Below are positions 17,461 to 26,916 of a stretch of 29,987 bases of DNA, one piece after another. The position numbers and the translations under genes are program-made. Below the pieces are notes generated by a model, which worked only from the letters and a program-made list of their open reading frames with translations, was not told the origin of the DNA and ran no database searches. Position 1 is the first letter of the stretch; each line of letters starts with the position of its first letter. Source of the DNA: Hypsibius dujardini (lineage: Eukaryota > Tardigrada > Eutardigrada > Parachela > Hypsibiidae); assembly GCA_001579985.1 (NCBI GenBank), contig LRSR01007492.1, positions 1 to 29,987 on the forward strand, given 5' to 3'.

Positions 17461-19596
17461 TAGACAGACAGACAGACAGACGGACACATTTACTAGTACA
17501 AGCAGGCATATAAACAGAAAGGCAGACAAACAGGCTGACAGACGGGCATGAGAAGCAGATAGAAAAGGAAGAATGGCGCAGTAACAACTAAACAAAGCTT
17601 GACCAACCTGAAAGAAACCCTGGAGGATGCGAGTTGCGATAAGAGCTCCGACGTGCCACTTTGCGGCCTGGGAACAAAAAAATTGATTAATATGATTACT
17701 GACCAAAGAGGGTGCAGCGGCCAGACTGGGGAAGGACTGTACCGTGGGGATCAAAAGTGCCAAAACTCCTGAGAATAGAGCGCTAAGCCCGAACGGCTGT
17801 TTCGGGCCAAACTAATTAGGAAAAAACCACCGATGCAAGTATTACATAATTACTCTCAACCAAACTTTAACAATATTATTATGAGGTGTAATCTGTGATT
17901 CGGCTCACCCTCCACTTGGTCGATAAATCAGTTTACTCACAGATTTCTTTTTAATGGCAGCTGCTTGCTGGATTGATTTTTAGAAGTGTTATAGTATACT
18001 AGGATATAGTACAGAAAATCAAACAATCAAGCACCTTCCGTTAAAGAGAAACCCATGAGTGAGCCGATTTATCGATCAAGTGGAGGGTGAGCCGAAATAC
18101 AGATTTCACCTCACATACCTTTTTGGCCACCCATGCACCGGCAAGTTGCGTAAAGATGTAACCGTAGAAAAATGAGCCTAGAATAATTCCTTGGAGCTGA
18201 CTGCTCCAAGTGAACTCTCCCCTTTTATCCTGTGAAAAACAATATATATATATATATATTATTATGCCATCATACAATTATTTTAAGCAAACCAATTGAT
18301 ACGTAAAACAAACAATTTGGTAAACAAATTCAAAGCGAACTATGGAGCAATCAACTCATCAATCAAGTCATTCGAATGAAGATGAATGAAGATGAATAAA
18401 TAAAGATGAATGAATAAAGAGAATGATAAAGATAAATAACTACCAGCTCACCATAACACCAACAGCGACTGAGAAGTAGGAATCAATGGATTCGAAAACG
18501 AATCCGAAACGAAATAGGCAACATACCTGTCCATGACTAGCAGTGGTATAGTTGAAGTACGGGCAGATCTCATCAGCGCTGTCGTTTCCGATGACAGCTG
18601 ACGCGACAGTCTTCTCCGTTTGATCCACCATGGCCACGATCGCCACACTCATGTTCACCCGCAACGCGTAGAGGTTGAAGAAGCCCAAAAATCCCAAAAT
18701 CGTCATCACATATCGCGCTGGGATCCATGGCTTCCCTGCAAGACCGCAAAGCAAAGAATTTAACAGCTGCTCGCGTGAATAGCGCTTGCTTGATTGACTG
18801 ATAGCGAATTTAACAGCTGCTCGCGTGAATAGCAGTTGCTTGATTGACTGATTGCAAGTCGAACAACGGCCCAATTCACACACTGCACGCCTGTTCGTTT
18901 GATTGTTGTATTGAACTAAATTCTTCGAACTCTCTCCAGTAAATTTCTTCTGATGTTTCCTCGCCTTTTACTGCTCCTCTGGGGGGAGTAAAACTGAAGT
19001 CAAACTCCTCCTCATCCAGCAAAGGCTCCTGGTCAGTTTGGCGGCGAGAAGGCATGATTAAATTCGATCAGCAGGTTAGAATAACTGAGAAGAAAGGACA
19101 GAAAATCGTCGATTCTCATTCCATCGACGATGGATTTCAATTTTAAAGGCAAAGAAAAAAATCCGCAAAACTGATCCAATTTAGTACTAATAAGTTGGAA
19201 TCAACATCCCAAATACATTTTAACCTGAATTTAAGAAAAAAAAGGTATTTAATAGTTTTTTGCGGATGCTGACGTCAATTTGACACATCTTGCACGGCAG
19301 GGTGGCGCAACGCCTACGCAAGATTGTTTGTATATAGGACGTTCGCATTTCACAAGAGCCTACGCGGGCCGCTAGGCAAGTTTCGGACGTTTCGCTGCTA
19401 GAAGTGGAACTCAAGGCAAAAAAGTTGCGGTTGCCGACGAGAATTCTTTCCCCCGTCCCAGTTTCTACTTTCTATTAATGTAATGTCTGATAGTTCCTAA
19501 TTCTCCAGTCTTACCGTTTCGGCCGGGCGGCACGACCTCCATGCTCGGCAGCAAGGCCGGCGAGCGCTGCTCCTCCTCGTCAACTATTCGAGACAT
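15674..19596 (-). CDS. SLC17-family (sialin-like) anion transporter of the MFS
   Basis: The family moves organic anions across lysosomal, vesicular or plasma membranes, driven by proton or sodium gradients. Exons 5' to 3': 19515-19596, 18527-18735, 18119-18229, 17704-17811, 17608-17667, 17173-17226, 16429-17094, 15955-16039 and 15674-15861 (stop TGA 15674-15676). All phases match and give 520 residues (human sialin 495). The start [11 protein letters not shown] gives an acidic cytosolic tail. Family motifs are [20 protein letters not shown] in TM1, [31 protein letters not shown] after TM4, KSLPVWAI-like [20 protein letters not shown], and [19 protein letters not shown] near TM11; about 12 membrane segments are expected. 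NYT before TM2 is a luminal glycosylation site candidate. It is closest to SLC17A5; substrate and subfamily cannot be fixed by eye, and NPT-like or vesicular glutamate transporter-like members remain possible. Confidence 0.9.
16085..16262. repeat. ACAG repeat in SLC17 intron 7
   Basis: Degenerate (ACAG/ACAA)n between the exons at 16039 and 16429. It produces cysteine/serine/leucine-rich artefact frames on the minus strand. Confidence 0.85.
17330..17555. repeat. ACAG repeat in SLC17 intron 5
   Basis: About 225 bp of (ACAG)n, perfect at 17410-17480, between the exons at 17226 and 17608. Confidence 0.88.
17880..18117. mobile_element. MITE-like inverted repeat starting at a splice donor (SLC17 intron 3)
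   Basis: Arms 17880-17940 and 18055-18117 are inverted copies. A 31-bp core (17900-17930 against 18065-18095) has one mismatch, and similarity continues on both sides. The element is about 238 bp and non-coding. Its right arm ends inside the splice donor of exon 3: on the gene strand the intron starts G-TATGTGAGG, and TATGTGAGG is the arm. It thus fills most of this 307-bp intron. No clear target duplication. Confidence 0.75.
18241..18261. repeat. Short (TA)n run by SLC17 exon 3 acceptor
   Basis: About ten TA dinucleotides start 12 nt upstream of the exon 3 acceptor. This is a low-complexity stretch in the polypyrimidine-tract region of intron 2. Confidence 0.7.
18756..18852. repeat. Two-copy 50-bp tandem repeat, SLC17 intron 1
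   Basis: GAATTTAACAGCTGCTCGCG... at 18756-18802 is repeated at 18806-18852 with about one difference, just upstream of exon 2 on the gene strand. The rest of the 779-bp intron 1 (18736-19514) shows nothing recognisable. Confidence 0.9.
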
Positions 19597-21159
19597 TATT
19601 ATTTCCGTTGATTGACAATTACAAGCAGATGAGATGGTGTTGTGCAAAAGTGAAGGAAACAGAAACACGAGCGAATAAGTAAGATTAAAGAGACCGTGGC
19701 TGGCGGCGGTCTGTAGGCTAGTGTGTGTGTGGTATATTTGTGTGTAGGCTGCGCGGTTACCGAAATATGATTAAGCCTGTCGTTGAGTGACGTCAGCTGG
19801 CAAGAGATTCGCTTTGAGTCAGCGGACCGGAAAACTGGATCGCTGCAATGCAGATGGGTCTTGTAACGCGCCGTAGTTATTGCACGTGTTTCGCGTAGTG
19901 TGCCCCTCCCGGTGGTCGGGGATGCAAAAAAGCAGCCAGACGGAGACGCAGACGCAGACACAGACGGAGACGCAGACACCCAGACATACACGGTACAGTC
20001 ACGACTATAGCTGACGTAATTGAAGCAATCTCTAACCGGGATTTCTGTCCTCCTCCATGGGCTATGCGTGCTTAACGCGTGCCTGCGAAAGTACGAGGAT
20101 GCGCGTGTTTTGCCTTGGGGGGATCGAGACGGTCCAATCGATAAACCATGTAAGAAAAACTTACAAAGATTCTATTTCCAGGCGGCAGAGATTACAGACA
20201 GACAGACAAGGGATTACAGCGGGGGCGTGCTGGCCCACAAAGACTACAATAGATACACTAAAGTAGTTTTTGCAGGTCTAAAGTAGTTTTTGCAGGTCTG
20301 ACCGGTGCTGTTGAGAACTCATTCAACAACAAAAAAGTTCACTTTATTTTGATCTGAAGACTTCCTTATATTAGACCAACCGCGCTTTTTTGGCGCTTTT
20401 GTCGAAGGGGACTTCCTGCTGTGTCTCGCACTTTTTTGACAGTTCCAACTGCTTAAAAGTCGGTTATATATAGTACATACTCGTATATTTTGTACTCGAT
20501 CGCCGGTGTGCATGGTGTCAGAACCCTTATGTGACCAGCAGTCGCAGCGTTTTTGGTCAAAGTCAATGTTTAGATTTGGGCAAAATGAGATCCGACATTC
20601 CACCGGCCCGCGATATCGGCTATCCGTATCGACGTCGACTTCGACGTCGCCGTCGCCGCCATGTGAAAGGTAAATGAAACGGTGTAAACTGCGCGGACTA
20701 ACGGTGTGTTATCGGTGTCGAGCAGATACCATGCCGGGGATGGCCGAATGGCGTCGCGTCTGCATTACGAGCACCGGAGTAGGAGAAAGGTTTAATCTTT
20801 CCTTGCCTTGTCTTTTCCTTCCAAACGGACGACAGAAAGTCTCTCAGGATAGGATGCGATTAAGCTTGAGATACTGCATACATAAAAGACCTCGAATTGT
20901 TGCACTCGTACCCACGGAGAATGCAACTGTACCCCTTGCCATGTGTGACAAGGTAGACCATGTCTATGGCCAACCCAACGTCGGATGACTCGTCCGTCTT
21001 CAGTAAGAGACGGGAGACAGTAGGCTGGAGAGACGGAAGGGTCTACACACCGATCGGCGGTAGCGTAATAAGCGATTTCTCGCCTGCTCGGAAGGGAGAA
21101 GAAAGTTGACGAAGATCCAACGGAAGCGAGAAGGCTGGAAAGTCGGCCAGAGCGCAGGA

Positions 21160-21328
21160 AGGTCGTTACTGACACTGACAGCCGGACGGAGAGACGGGAA
21201 GATTTAATAAAGGGTACGCCTGGTGGGACAGTGGGACGGACATGAAAGACGAGGGGCGTGTGTAAGCTCGGTCGAGCGGAGCGGAAGGTCGATTATGGAG
21301 ATTGACGGCCGAACGGAGAGACGGCAGG
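21160..21328. repeat. Decayed direct repeats with ACGGAGAGACGG core
   Basis: GAAGGTCG...GACAGCCGGACGGAGAGACGG near 21160-21201 recurs as GAAGGTCG...GACGGCCGAACGGAGAGACGG near 21284-21328. Further cores lie near 21475 and 21547. It appears to be an old dispersed or tandem family. Confidence 0.55.
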
Positions 21329-21534
21329 GGTGGTGAGTAGACCGACCATTGGAGAGAGGATAGTATACTAACAGCGGAGGGATGGGGGAGTACGACCAAG
21401 ATCTTGGCGCGCGGATTAACGGCAAGCCAGACGGATGGGAGAATGGACCGGGAAGAGGATTAATCATTTTCGCCGAGACGGAGAGACGACGGCTTACAGG
21501 TTTGTCGCATGCTACGACGAATATCTGGGTGGCA

Positions 21535-21935
21535 GGCGAATAGCCTGACGGAGAGACGGACGGCCGAGCAATTGAACCGAAGGCCGGACGGGGAGGGGAT
21601 GAACAAACCGATAGTGGCAAACGGAGACACCGCCTTCTAGTGGTGTGGTAGCTTGTCCCTCTCAAACTCCCTGTGTGCCATGTACTTCTTTTATAAACGA
21701 AGATGCAATTTATCTGCCGCACTTTTTTACGAAATCCGTTACCGGTACGATATTCCTGCCTCAAGCGGCAATAATTGTTCAGCATTCAGTGCCTTTTTGT
21801 TTGTCTGATCGGCCACCACACACACCACCGCGAGATAGAACCCTTCCGTTCACCCACCGTCGGTTGTTCATCCTCTCCCCGTCTGGCCTTTCGTCATTTG
21901 CTCGGCCATCCGTCTTTGCCGTCAGGTTGTTCGTC
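21535..21935. repeat. Long imperfect inverted repeat, arms about 115-120 bp
   Basis: The arm 21535-21650 matches the reverse complement of 21813-21935 at roughly 75-80% by eye. Shared blocks include GACGGGGAG(A/G)GGATGAACAA and GGCCGAGCAA. The spacer is about 160 bp. The arm also carries the ACGGAGAGACGG motif of the flanking repeats, so this may be an old MITE or foldback. Confidence 0.65.
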
Positions 21936-22142
21936 TTCTTTCTGTCTTACAACACCCTACACCCGTAAGCCATCGTCTCTCTGTTTCCGTCGAAACTTAT
22001 TCATCCCCGGTGCAAACTGGTCTCGTATTAGTTGGGCGATCAATGGGCGAGACTTGGCCACAAGGGAACATCAGAAGTTGAACAACCATTCATTTTGCTA
22101 AGCTATTCATACCGCCGTGTCATTCAAACCCCTTATTCAATG

Positions 22143-22296
22143 AATACTGTATTTTCGCGTTAGACAGGGACAGCGTACGAGCTGTGGAACGTTTAATCGG
22201 CCACGCGGCGCTTGTGCTGTGTGTACGGTGCACACAAGCCGTGCACACGTTCCACTCCAGTACGACTCTCCCTGTCTAACGCGAATATACAGTACT
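22143..22296. mobile_element. Short foldback element with 49-bp inverted ends
   Basis: Arms 22143-22191 and 22248-22296 are inverted copies with about ten mismatches or small shifts and share the perfect core CGCGTTAGACAGGGA. Between them a second inverted pair (CTTGTG ... CACAAG) nests inside. The 154-bp unit has no coding content and looks like a foldback MITE. Confidence 0.7.
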
Positions 22297-22728
22297 ACAA
22301 AAGTACAAATCATCGTCGATTTGTTTTGCAGTCTGTTTTTTCTGTGCAATTTTTACTTTCAACACCTTCGGCAGCGTTTATGAAAAAAATGTCCAAGAAC
22401 ACCGACACAATTGTCCAAAAATTGTCCAATATATGGCACAATGCTGGTTTGCCAAAGCTTTTTCGAACAGACCGACAGCAGTCACAATAATAACCAAAAA
22501 AATGATAGAAGACGCAGATTAGAGTCATGCGTGTGATATAATTTTAAACTGGATAAAGACCAACGGGAAGGACACAAAATAAATAACCCCAAACCCAATT
22601 TTTTCAATCGATGTACTAGTATATCGCATCAGGGAAGGAACTCAAAAGGCCACATATAGGAAGACTGTATTGCACCGAAACCGCCGTCAATTCCATCCAC
22701 TAGAATTACTAGAATTCCTCCACTAGAA

Positions 22729-24149
22729 TTAGAGCCCCTTGTTGTAGTAGAGAAGCTCATCCGTCGTCGCATCCTGAATCTCCTTCTCCAGTTTGTGCCG
22801 TGGGATTGTCGACTCCTGGGGGAAGAGTCCGATCGCCAACGGCAAAGCCAGTGCGAAAATCAACGCGCCCAGCGAGGCATTAACCGGTAAGTAGCTTCGC
22901 GGGAACCGCTTGAATAAGGAAGTCCGTTCCAATGTCGCCTAATCGGAAATGAGAAATCGCGTTAGCAGCCAATCACGTTAGGAATCAGCGGACAAGGAGT
23001 GCATGCAGTGCTTGAGATGTACTCACCATGATGATGGGGGGAATTGTGTAGATGGGAGCGGGTAGCACGATGCGAGTCAGTGCGGTGTCCTTGATGGCGT
23101 CATAGGCAGCGACCTTGGAGACGCCGACCACTCGCAGACTCTTGTCGTACACTTCCACCCCGGTCTTCAGCTCTTGCCGTCGCATCAGGAAGACGTTTAA
23201 TACGTTGGCCGTGCACACCGCCGGAAATGGGACAAACTTCTGCAGCACCGAGCGGGTAGCGGGAGAGATGCCCTTCGCGCGGGCAATCATCTGGTTGATG
23301 CCGACGGCGACGCCAACAGCGGCAGTCACGGCGCCTAGTGCGAAACGAAAAAGCAGTTTAGGAAGCTTAGGTTAGCAGCTGAGGAATCAGCGGATAAGAG
23401 TGTTGTGCATTTCTTGAGATGCACGCTCGCTGCCAACTGAGACAGGCATACGTACATACCCAGGTAGCCTTGGACAAATTGGCTCGTCGATGTGGGTTTG
23501 GTGGCATTGCGGTTGCAGTAATTGACGCAAGCGTTGTGGCTCTGATTCAGCCATTGCCAGAAAATGATGGACCCAAGGGTGGGATTCGGCAGCAAAAGAC
23601 CAGCCACAATAGGGGAACCTACAGAAAACAGTTCCACTTTTAGCCACAGAGGAAATTTAACAGAACGAGTATCGTTGTATTAATACAACTTAAAAGATAT
23701 TTTAAGTGGCTCCCAAAGAAAAAAGTCTCTCCCAACGTTTCCAGCTAGATGGATCAGAGTAGTGTCTTACCAAAGGGCACGTATCCGGACATCCTGAACG
23801 GCATCGGGATCGTGTCGCCCGTGTCCGGATGCACCATTGACTGTACGGTCTTTTGCGCTTCCCACAATTCCTTGTTGCCGATGCCGGACGGCAACCATCC
23901 ACTCTTGTAAGCGGTCAGTAAGGCCTGTGCGTTCTTCAGTTCTGAGTCGGACGTGAAGAGCGTTCGCGGATCGATCACGTTGAAGAAATGCAAAACCCGT
24001 CCGGAATATGTGCTCAGGTCGAATTTCGATTTTCCCAACTGGAACGGGACATCATCGGAGAACGGGGAAACACGTGGCGCCTCTGTTGGCGCTGGGAGCT
24101 TGCTGGCAACAGCTGACTTGATTGGTTGATTGGCTTGTTCAAGAGCCAT
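22729..24149 (-). CDS. SFXN: Sideroflexin (mitochondrial inner-membrane amino-acid transporter)
   Basis: Sideroflexins are multi-pass inner mitochondrial membrane proteins; SFXN1/3 import serine for one-carbon metabolism. Exons 5' to 3': 23771-24149, 23460-23618, 23027-23334 and 22729-22938 (stop TAA 22729-22731). Phases 1, 1 and 0 match; 351 residues (human SFXN1 is 322). Family marks: [18 protein letters not shown], the [10 protein letters not shown] motif with [53 protein letters not shown], and a C-terminus ending YNKGL as in vertebrate proteins. A roughly 30-residue N-terminal extension ([12 protein letters not shown]...) exceeds the human form. The ATG 24149-24147 follows an AG directly, so a 5'UTR intron is likely. 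SFXN1/3 versus SFXN2 is not resolved. Confidence 0.94.
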
Positions 24150-24785
24150 TCTAAAAACCAGGCACACATTTTTGGGTGAGTTTTTTGCGGGCATGTTTCT
24201 AAGTTCATACCTGAATCCCACTTGAAATTAAATCCAAAATGCGGAAAATTATGAGAAAACCCAACTTGCATCCGTGAGGGAGATCAGCCGTCTGAAAAAA
24301 CCAAATGAATCCGATGGGAATGTTTGAAACGCGATGTGTAGAAATCAATCTGTTGCACAAGCTGCGGGCCGTAAGCAAACAATTCCTTTCTACATCGACA
24401 TTTGTACAGCATTTGATGATCGATTCTCGTCCAGGCAAGGATTGCAAAACTTACTGCAAAAAATCCGAAGGAAATTCATAAATTTTTCCTCAATGCTTGG
24501 GAAGGGAATTTCAGGCGTAGATTACAATTAAACCCGATTATGCACTAAAAGCAGCAAACGGAAGGAATGAGTGTTGACTGGAAGGCGGCCAAAATGAATC
24601 ATGTGTATGAGCATTTTTCGGCTTCGTAGGGGGCGTTCCACCATGAACGAAAGAATGGCTCCGCCTTTGCACCCAAAAAAGTTCCCCCTCCCGGGGGGGG
24701 GGGAACACTTCCTTCCACTTCCATTTAAATATCCTGGCTCCAGGATATTGAATTTGCAGGATTACCCAATTTAACTGTCGTACAA
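24150..24785. promoter_or_regulatory. Shared upstream region of sideroflexin and TMEM256
   Basis: The two genes are transcribed away from each other, with start codons 636 bp apart, so both promoters must lie here or in 5'UTR introns. A poly-C/poly-G stretch lies at about 24691-24711. I cannot point to a TATA box or other defined element. Nothing coding is recognised. Confidence 0.5.
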
Positions 24786-25904
24786 ATGGATATTCCCGAT
24801 CATTTAACCACTTTCATTCGTTTGGCAGGCCTCTCTGGCGCTGCTGCTGTCATCCTGGGCGCGTACGGTGAGCCGCCCAGCACATAGATTGGTTGATTGA
24901 TGAAAGGACCCATTGCAGTCATTGATTACATATTTCCATGGATGGGAATAATTGATTGATTGAGCCACTGCATAATCTTGCGAAAAGTTTAGATGTGCGA
25001 TTTTAATTTTTCGGTGCTAGTGATTCATGTAGTTTCATCGTTTTGTAGGTGCGCATGCATTTCGGAAGGCAAGCCCTGAGTCGCGGGAGATTTTTGAGAC
25101 GGGAAATCGGTATCATTTGGTTCATAGCGTGAGTTTTGTGAACGTTGGTTCATAGCGTGAATTTTGTGAACGTTGGTTCATAGCGTGAGTTTGTAAACGT
25201 TGGTTCATAGCGTGAGTTTGTGAACGTTGGTTCATAGCGTGAGTTTTGTGAACGTTGGTTCATAGCGTGAGTTTGTAAACGTTGGTTCATAGCGTGAGTT
25301 TTGTGAACGTTGGTTCATAGCGTGAGTTTTGTAAACGTTGGTTCATAGTGGAATATATTCTGTTGTGGCAAAACTCAAAAGTCAAATATTTTGTTGTCCT
25401 GCAGGTTGCTTTGGCATTGGCTATCCTGACGAAATATCCCAGACTGACAGGTGAGTTGCGGCCTTGTATACTCGGACGTTTGGGTAGCTTATCACTTATC
25501 CTTAGAAAATTCACAGAGGTTTTTCGATTGATTGTTTGATTGGCTTGACTCGAGTTGGCTGTTACTGTTTGATTGTGTGATCGAGAGATTGATTAATTGA
25601 TTGAGAGATTGATTGTCTGTGAGAATTGCAGGTTGATTGATTTGTTGCGGATTACCTCAGCGATTATTGTATGTATCGGTGAAATGATTGATTGATTTAT
25701 TATATTCAGACTGTCCTATGCTGCTAGAAATTCTTCCAATTCTCGTGTCATGTTTTATTTTTAGGCGGACTATTTCTCGTTGGAATTCTGGTGTTCAGCG
25801 GTGGCTTGTACGGTTACGCCTTGTGGCAGAATCAGATTATGCGCCGCGCGACTCCCGCTGGTGGGATTCTTTTGATTCTTGCATGGCTGAGCATGATTCT
25901 GTAA
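24786..25904 (+). CDS. TMEM256: TMEM256 / DUF423 small membrane protein
   Basis: A small membrane protein of the DUF423 family, found from bacteria to animals; its molecular role is not established. Exons: 24786-24867, 25049-25128, 25405-25450 and 25765-25904 (stop TAA 25902-25904). Phases 1, 0 and 1 match; 115 residues, against 113 in human. Marks: RLAGLSGAAAVILGAYGAHAF at the start (first membrane segment plus the conserved GAHA), ETGNRYHLVHS, a second hydrophobic segment VALALAI, then GLFLVGILVFSGGLYGYAL and the signature TPAGGILLILAWLSMIL at the end. Exon 2's last 10 nt and its donor are repeated eight times downstream (25119-25350). The final stop overlaps a consensus donor (GTAAGT at 25901-25906), which permits, but does not show, a longer splice form. 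Confidence 0.93.
25119..25350 (+). repeat. Tandem array of an exon end plus 5' splice site (TMEM256)
   Basis: Eight full 27-28-bp copies plus a partial ninth of GGTTCATAGC-GTGAGTTTTGTGAACGTT. The first 10 nt of unit one are the last coding bases of TMEM256 exon 2, and GTGAGT is its donor. Seven of the eight donors read GTGAGT and copy 2 reads GTGAAT. Retention up to a later donor adds eight codons and then a TAG at 25153-25155. Confidence 0.95.
25451..25764 (+). other. TMEM256 intron 3
   Basis: A phase-1 intron with TTGATTGATTGA-like repeats (25545-25700). Nothing coding is recognised. Confidence 0.6.
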
Positions 25905-26317
25905 GTGGCGCGGTTGCCAATTTTACCGTGGACCAATAGCCATTGTGTGATTTAAGCCTCATTCCACGCTTCTTGTGATCATTTTCATTTTTATTTTTGA
26001 GTCTTTATGCACTCCGTCCGTCTGAATTCGTTGCTTTTAATCAACCATTAGCAGTTAGCCAGTATATATATAAATTGCCATTTTATATATTTTGCCGTTT
26101 TAAGTATAAAGCAGACGTTGATTCGCACGATAATCGAGTGATCAAAGGCCGGACGTTCAATGCCTTATGTTGCAAGAAGGGAAAGTCTAAGCGTTAGCCA
26201 TCCGGCAAGCAGAGAAAACTTACCGACTCGAGGGAGTTTCTTGAAAACCAATGATATGACCATCTGTAAAACAAACAAAAATTTCCTATGTCTGACGACT
26301 CGGTAAATCTAGTCTTT

Positions 26318-26508
<191 letters not shown>

Positions 26509-26837
26509 CTGCCTACCGGTTGTCAAATGCGTGAATGAATCCCATGCTTGCGTTTTTGGAACCCTCAAAATATAGCCCACCATACGTAATATGCTTCCAT
26601 GTTCCACTTCCCATTACAATACTAGGCTCTTATCTACATGCCTACGACAGATACGTTTCAGGATGTTTCCAAACCAATTCTCTGTTCGATATCGACGGTT
26701 TGGGTGGTTTTCCTCTATCGAAGCGACGGTAAGCGACGGCCACTTCTATCAGTAGTCAGATATTTCCCAACATTACTGTCTCATTCACATACAGCGTATC
26801 GTAATGACAAGGGGCGGGCCGTACCAAAGAAAAACAC

Positions 26838-26842
26838 AAAAA
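26838..26842 (-). terminator. Pol III T-run terminator of the tRNA-Ala gene
   Basis: Five T residues on the tRNA strand, two bases after the tRNA 3' end; a second T5 run follows within 12 bp. Confidence 0.75.
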
Positions 26843-26844
26843 TG

Positions 26845-26916
26845 TGGAGAGGCAGGGGATTGAACCCTGGACATTGTACATGCGAAGCACACGCTCTACC
26901 ACTGAGCTACATCCCC
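26845..26916 (-). tRNA. tRNA-Ala (anticodon CGC)
   Basis: The 72-nt minus-strand sequence starts GGGGATGTAGCTCAGTGG and folds as a cloverleaf. The anticodon loop is TTCGCAT with a paired 5-bp stem (one G-U). The T arm is CAGGG-TTCAATC-CCCTG. The acceptor stem has the alanine identity pair G3:U70. One acceptor mismatch is present (U6 against C67, where the usual base is A). A-box and B-box (GGTTCAATC) are intact, there is no intron, and a T5 run (26838-26842) just downstream can end Pol III transcription. Confidence 0.9.

Larger units (their letters stand above)
19597..22728. other. 3.1-kb gene-poor region between SLC17 and sideroflexin
   Basis: The left part should contain the SLC17 promoter; GGAGACGCAGAC-like repeats lie at 19920-19985. 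A 20-bp tandem pair (AAAGTAGTTTTTGCAGGTCT) is at 20260-20299. A GACGTCGACTTCGACGTCGCC-like GC-rich stretch is at 20625-20662. Decayed repeats rich in ACGGAGAGACGG fill about 20990-21650, followed by an imperfect inverted repeat (21535-21935) and a short palindromic element (22143-22296). Open frames up to 193 codons (21204-21785, minus) fall in these repeats and show no protein family. I call no gene here. Confidence 0.55.

Noticed and set aside
16063-17587. Many SVCLSVCLS-type open frames
   Set aside because: They are translations of CTGT/ACAG microsatellites, as are those near 8000, 11200, 12900, 14000, 26400 and 28800.
20020-20286. 88-codon + strand open frame in the gene-poor region
   Set aside because: No recognisable domain; it runs through repeats and ends in a 20-bp tandem duplication.
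21204-21785. 193-codon minus-strand frame
   Set aside because: It is an open stretch through GC-rich decayed repeats; the serine/proline/arginine-rich translation shows no family motif.
25901-25906. TMEM256 stop overlapping a GTAAGT donor as a sign of a fifth exon
   Set aside because: The protein already ends like known TMEM256, and the nearest acceptors in the required phase lead quickly to a stop.
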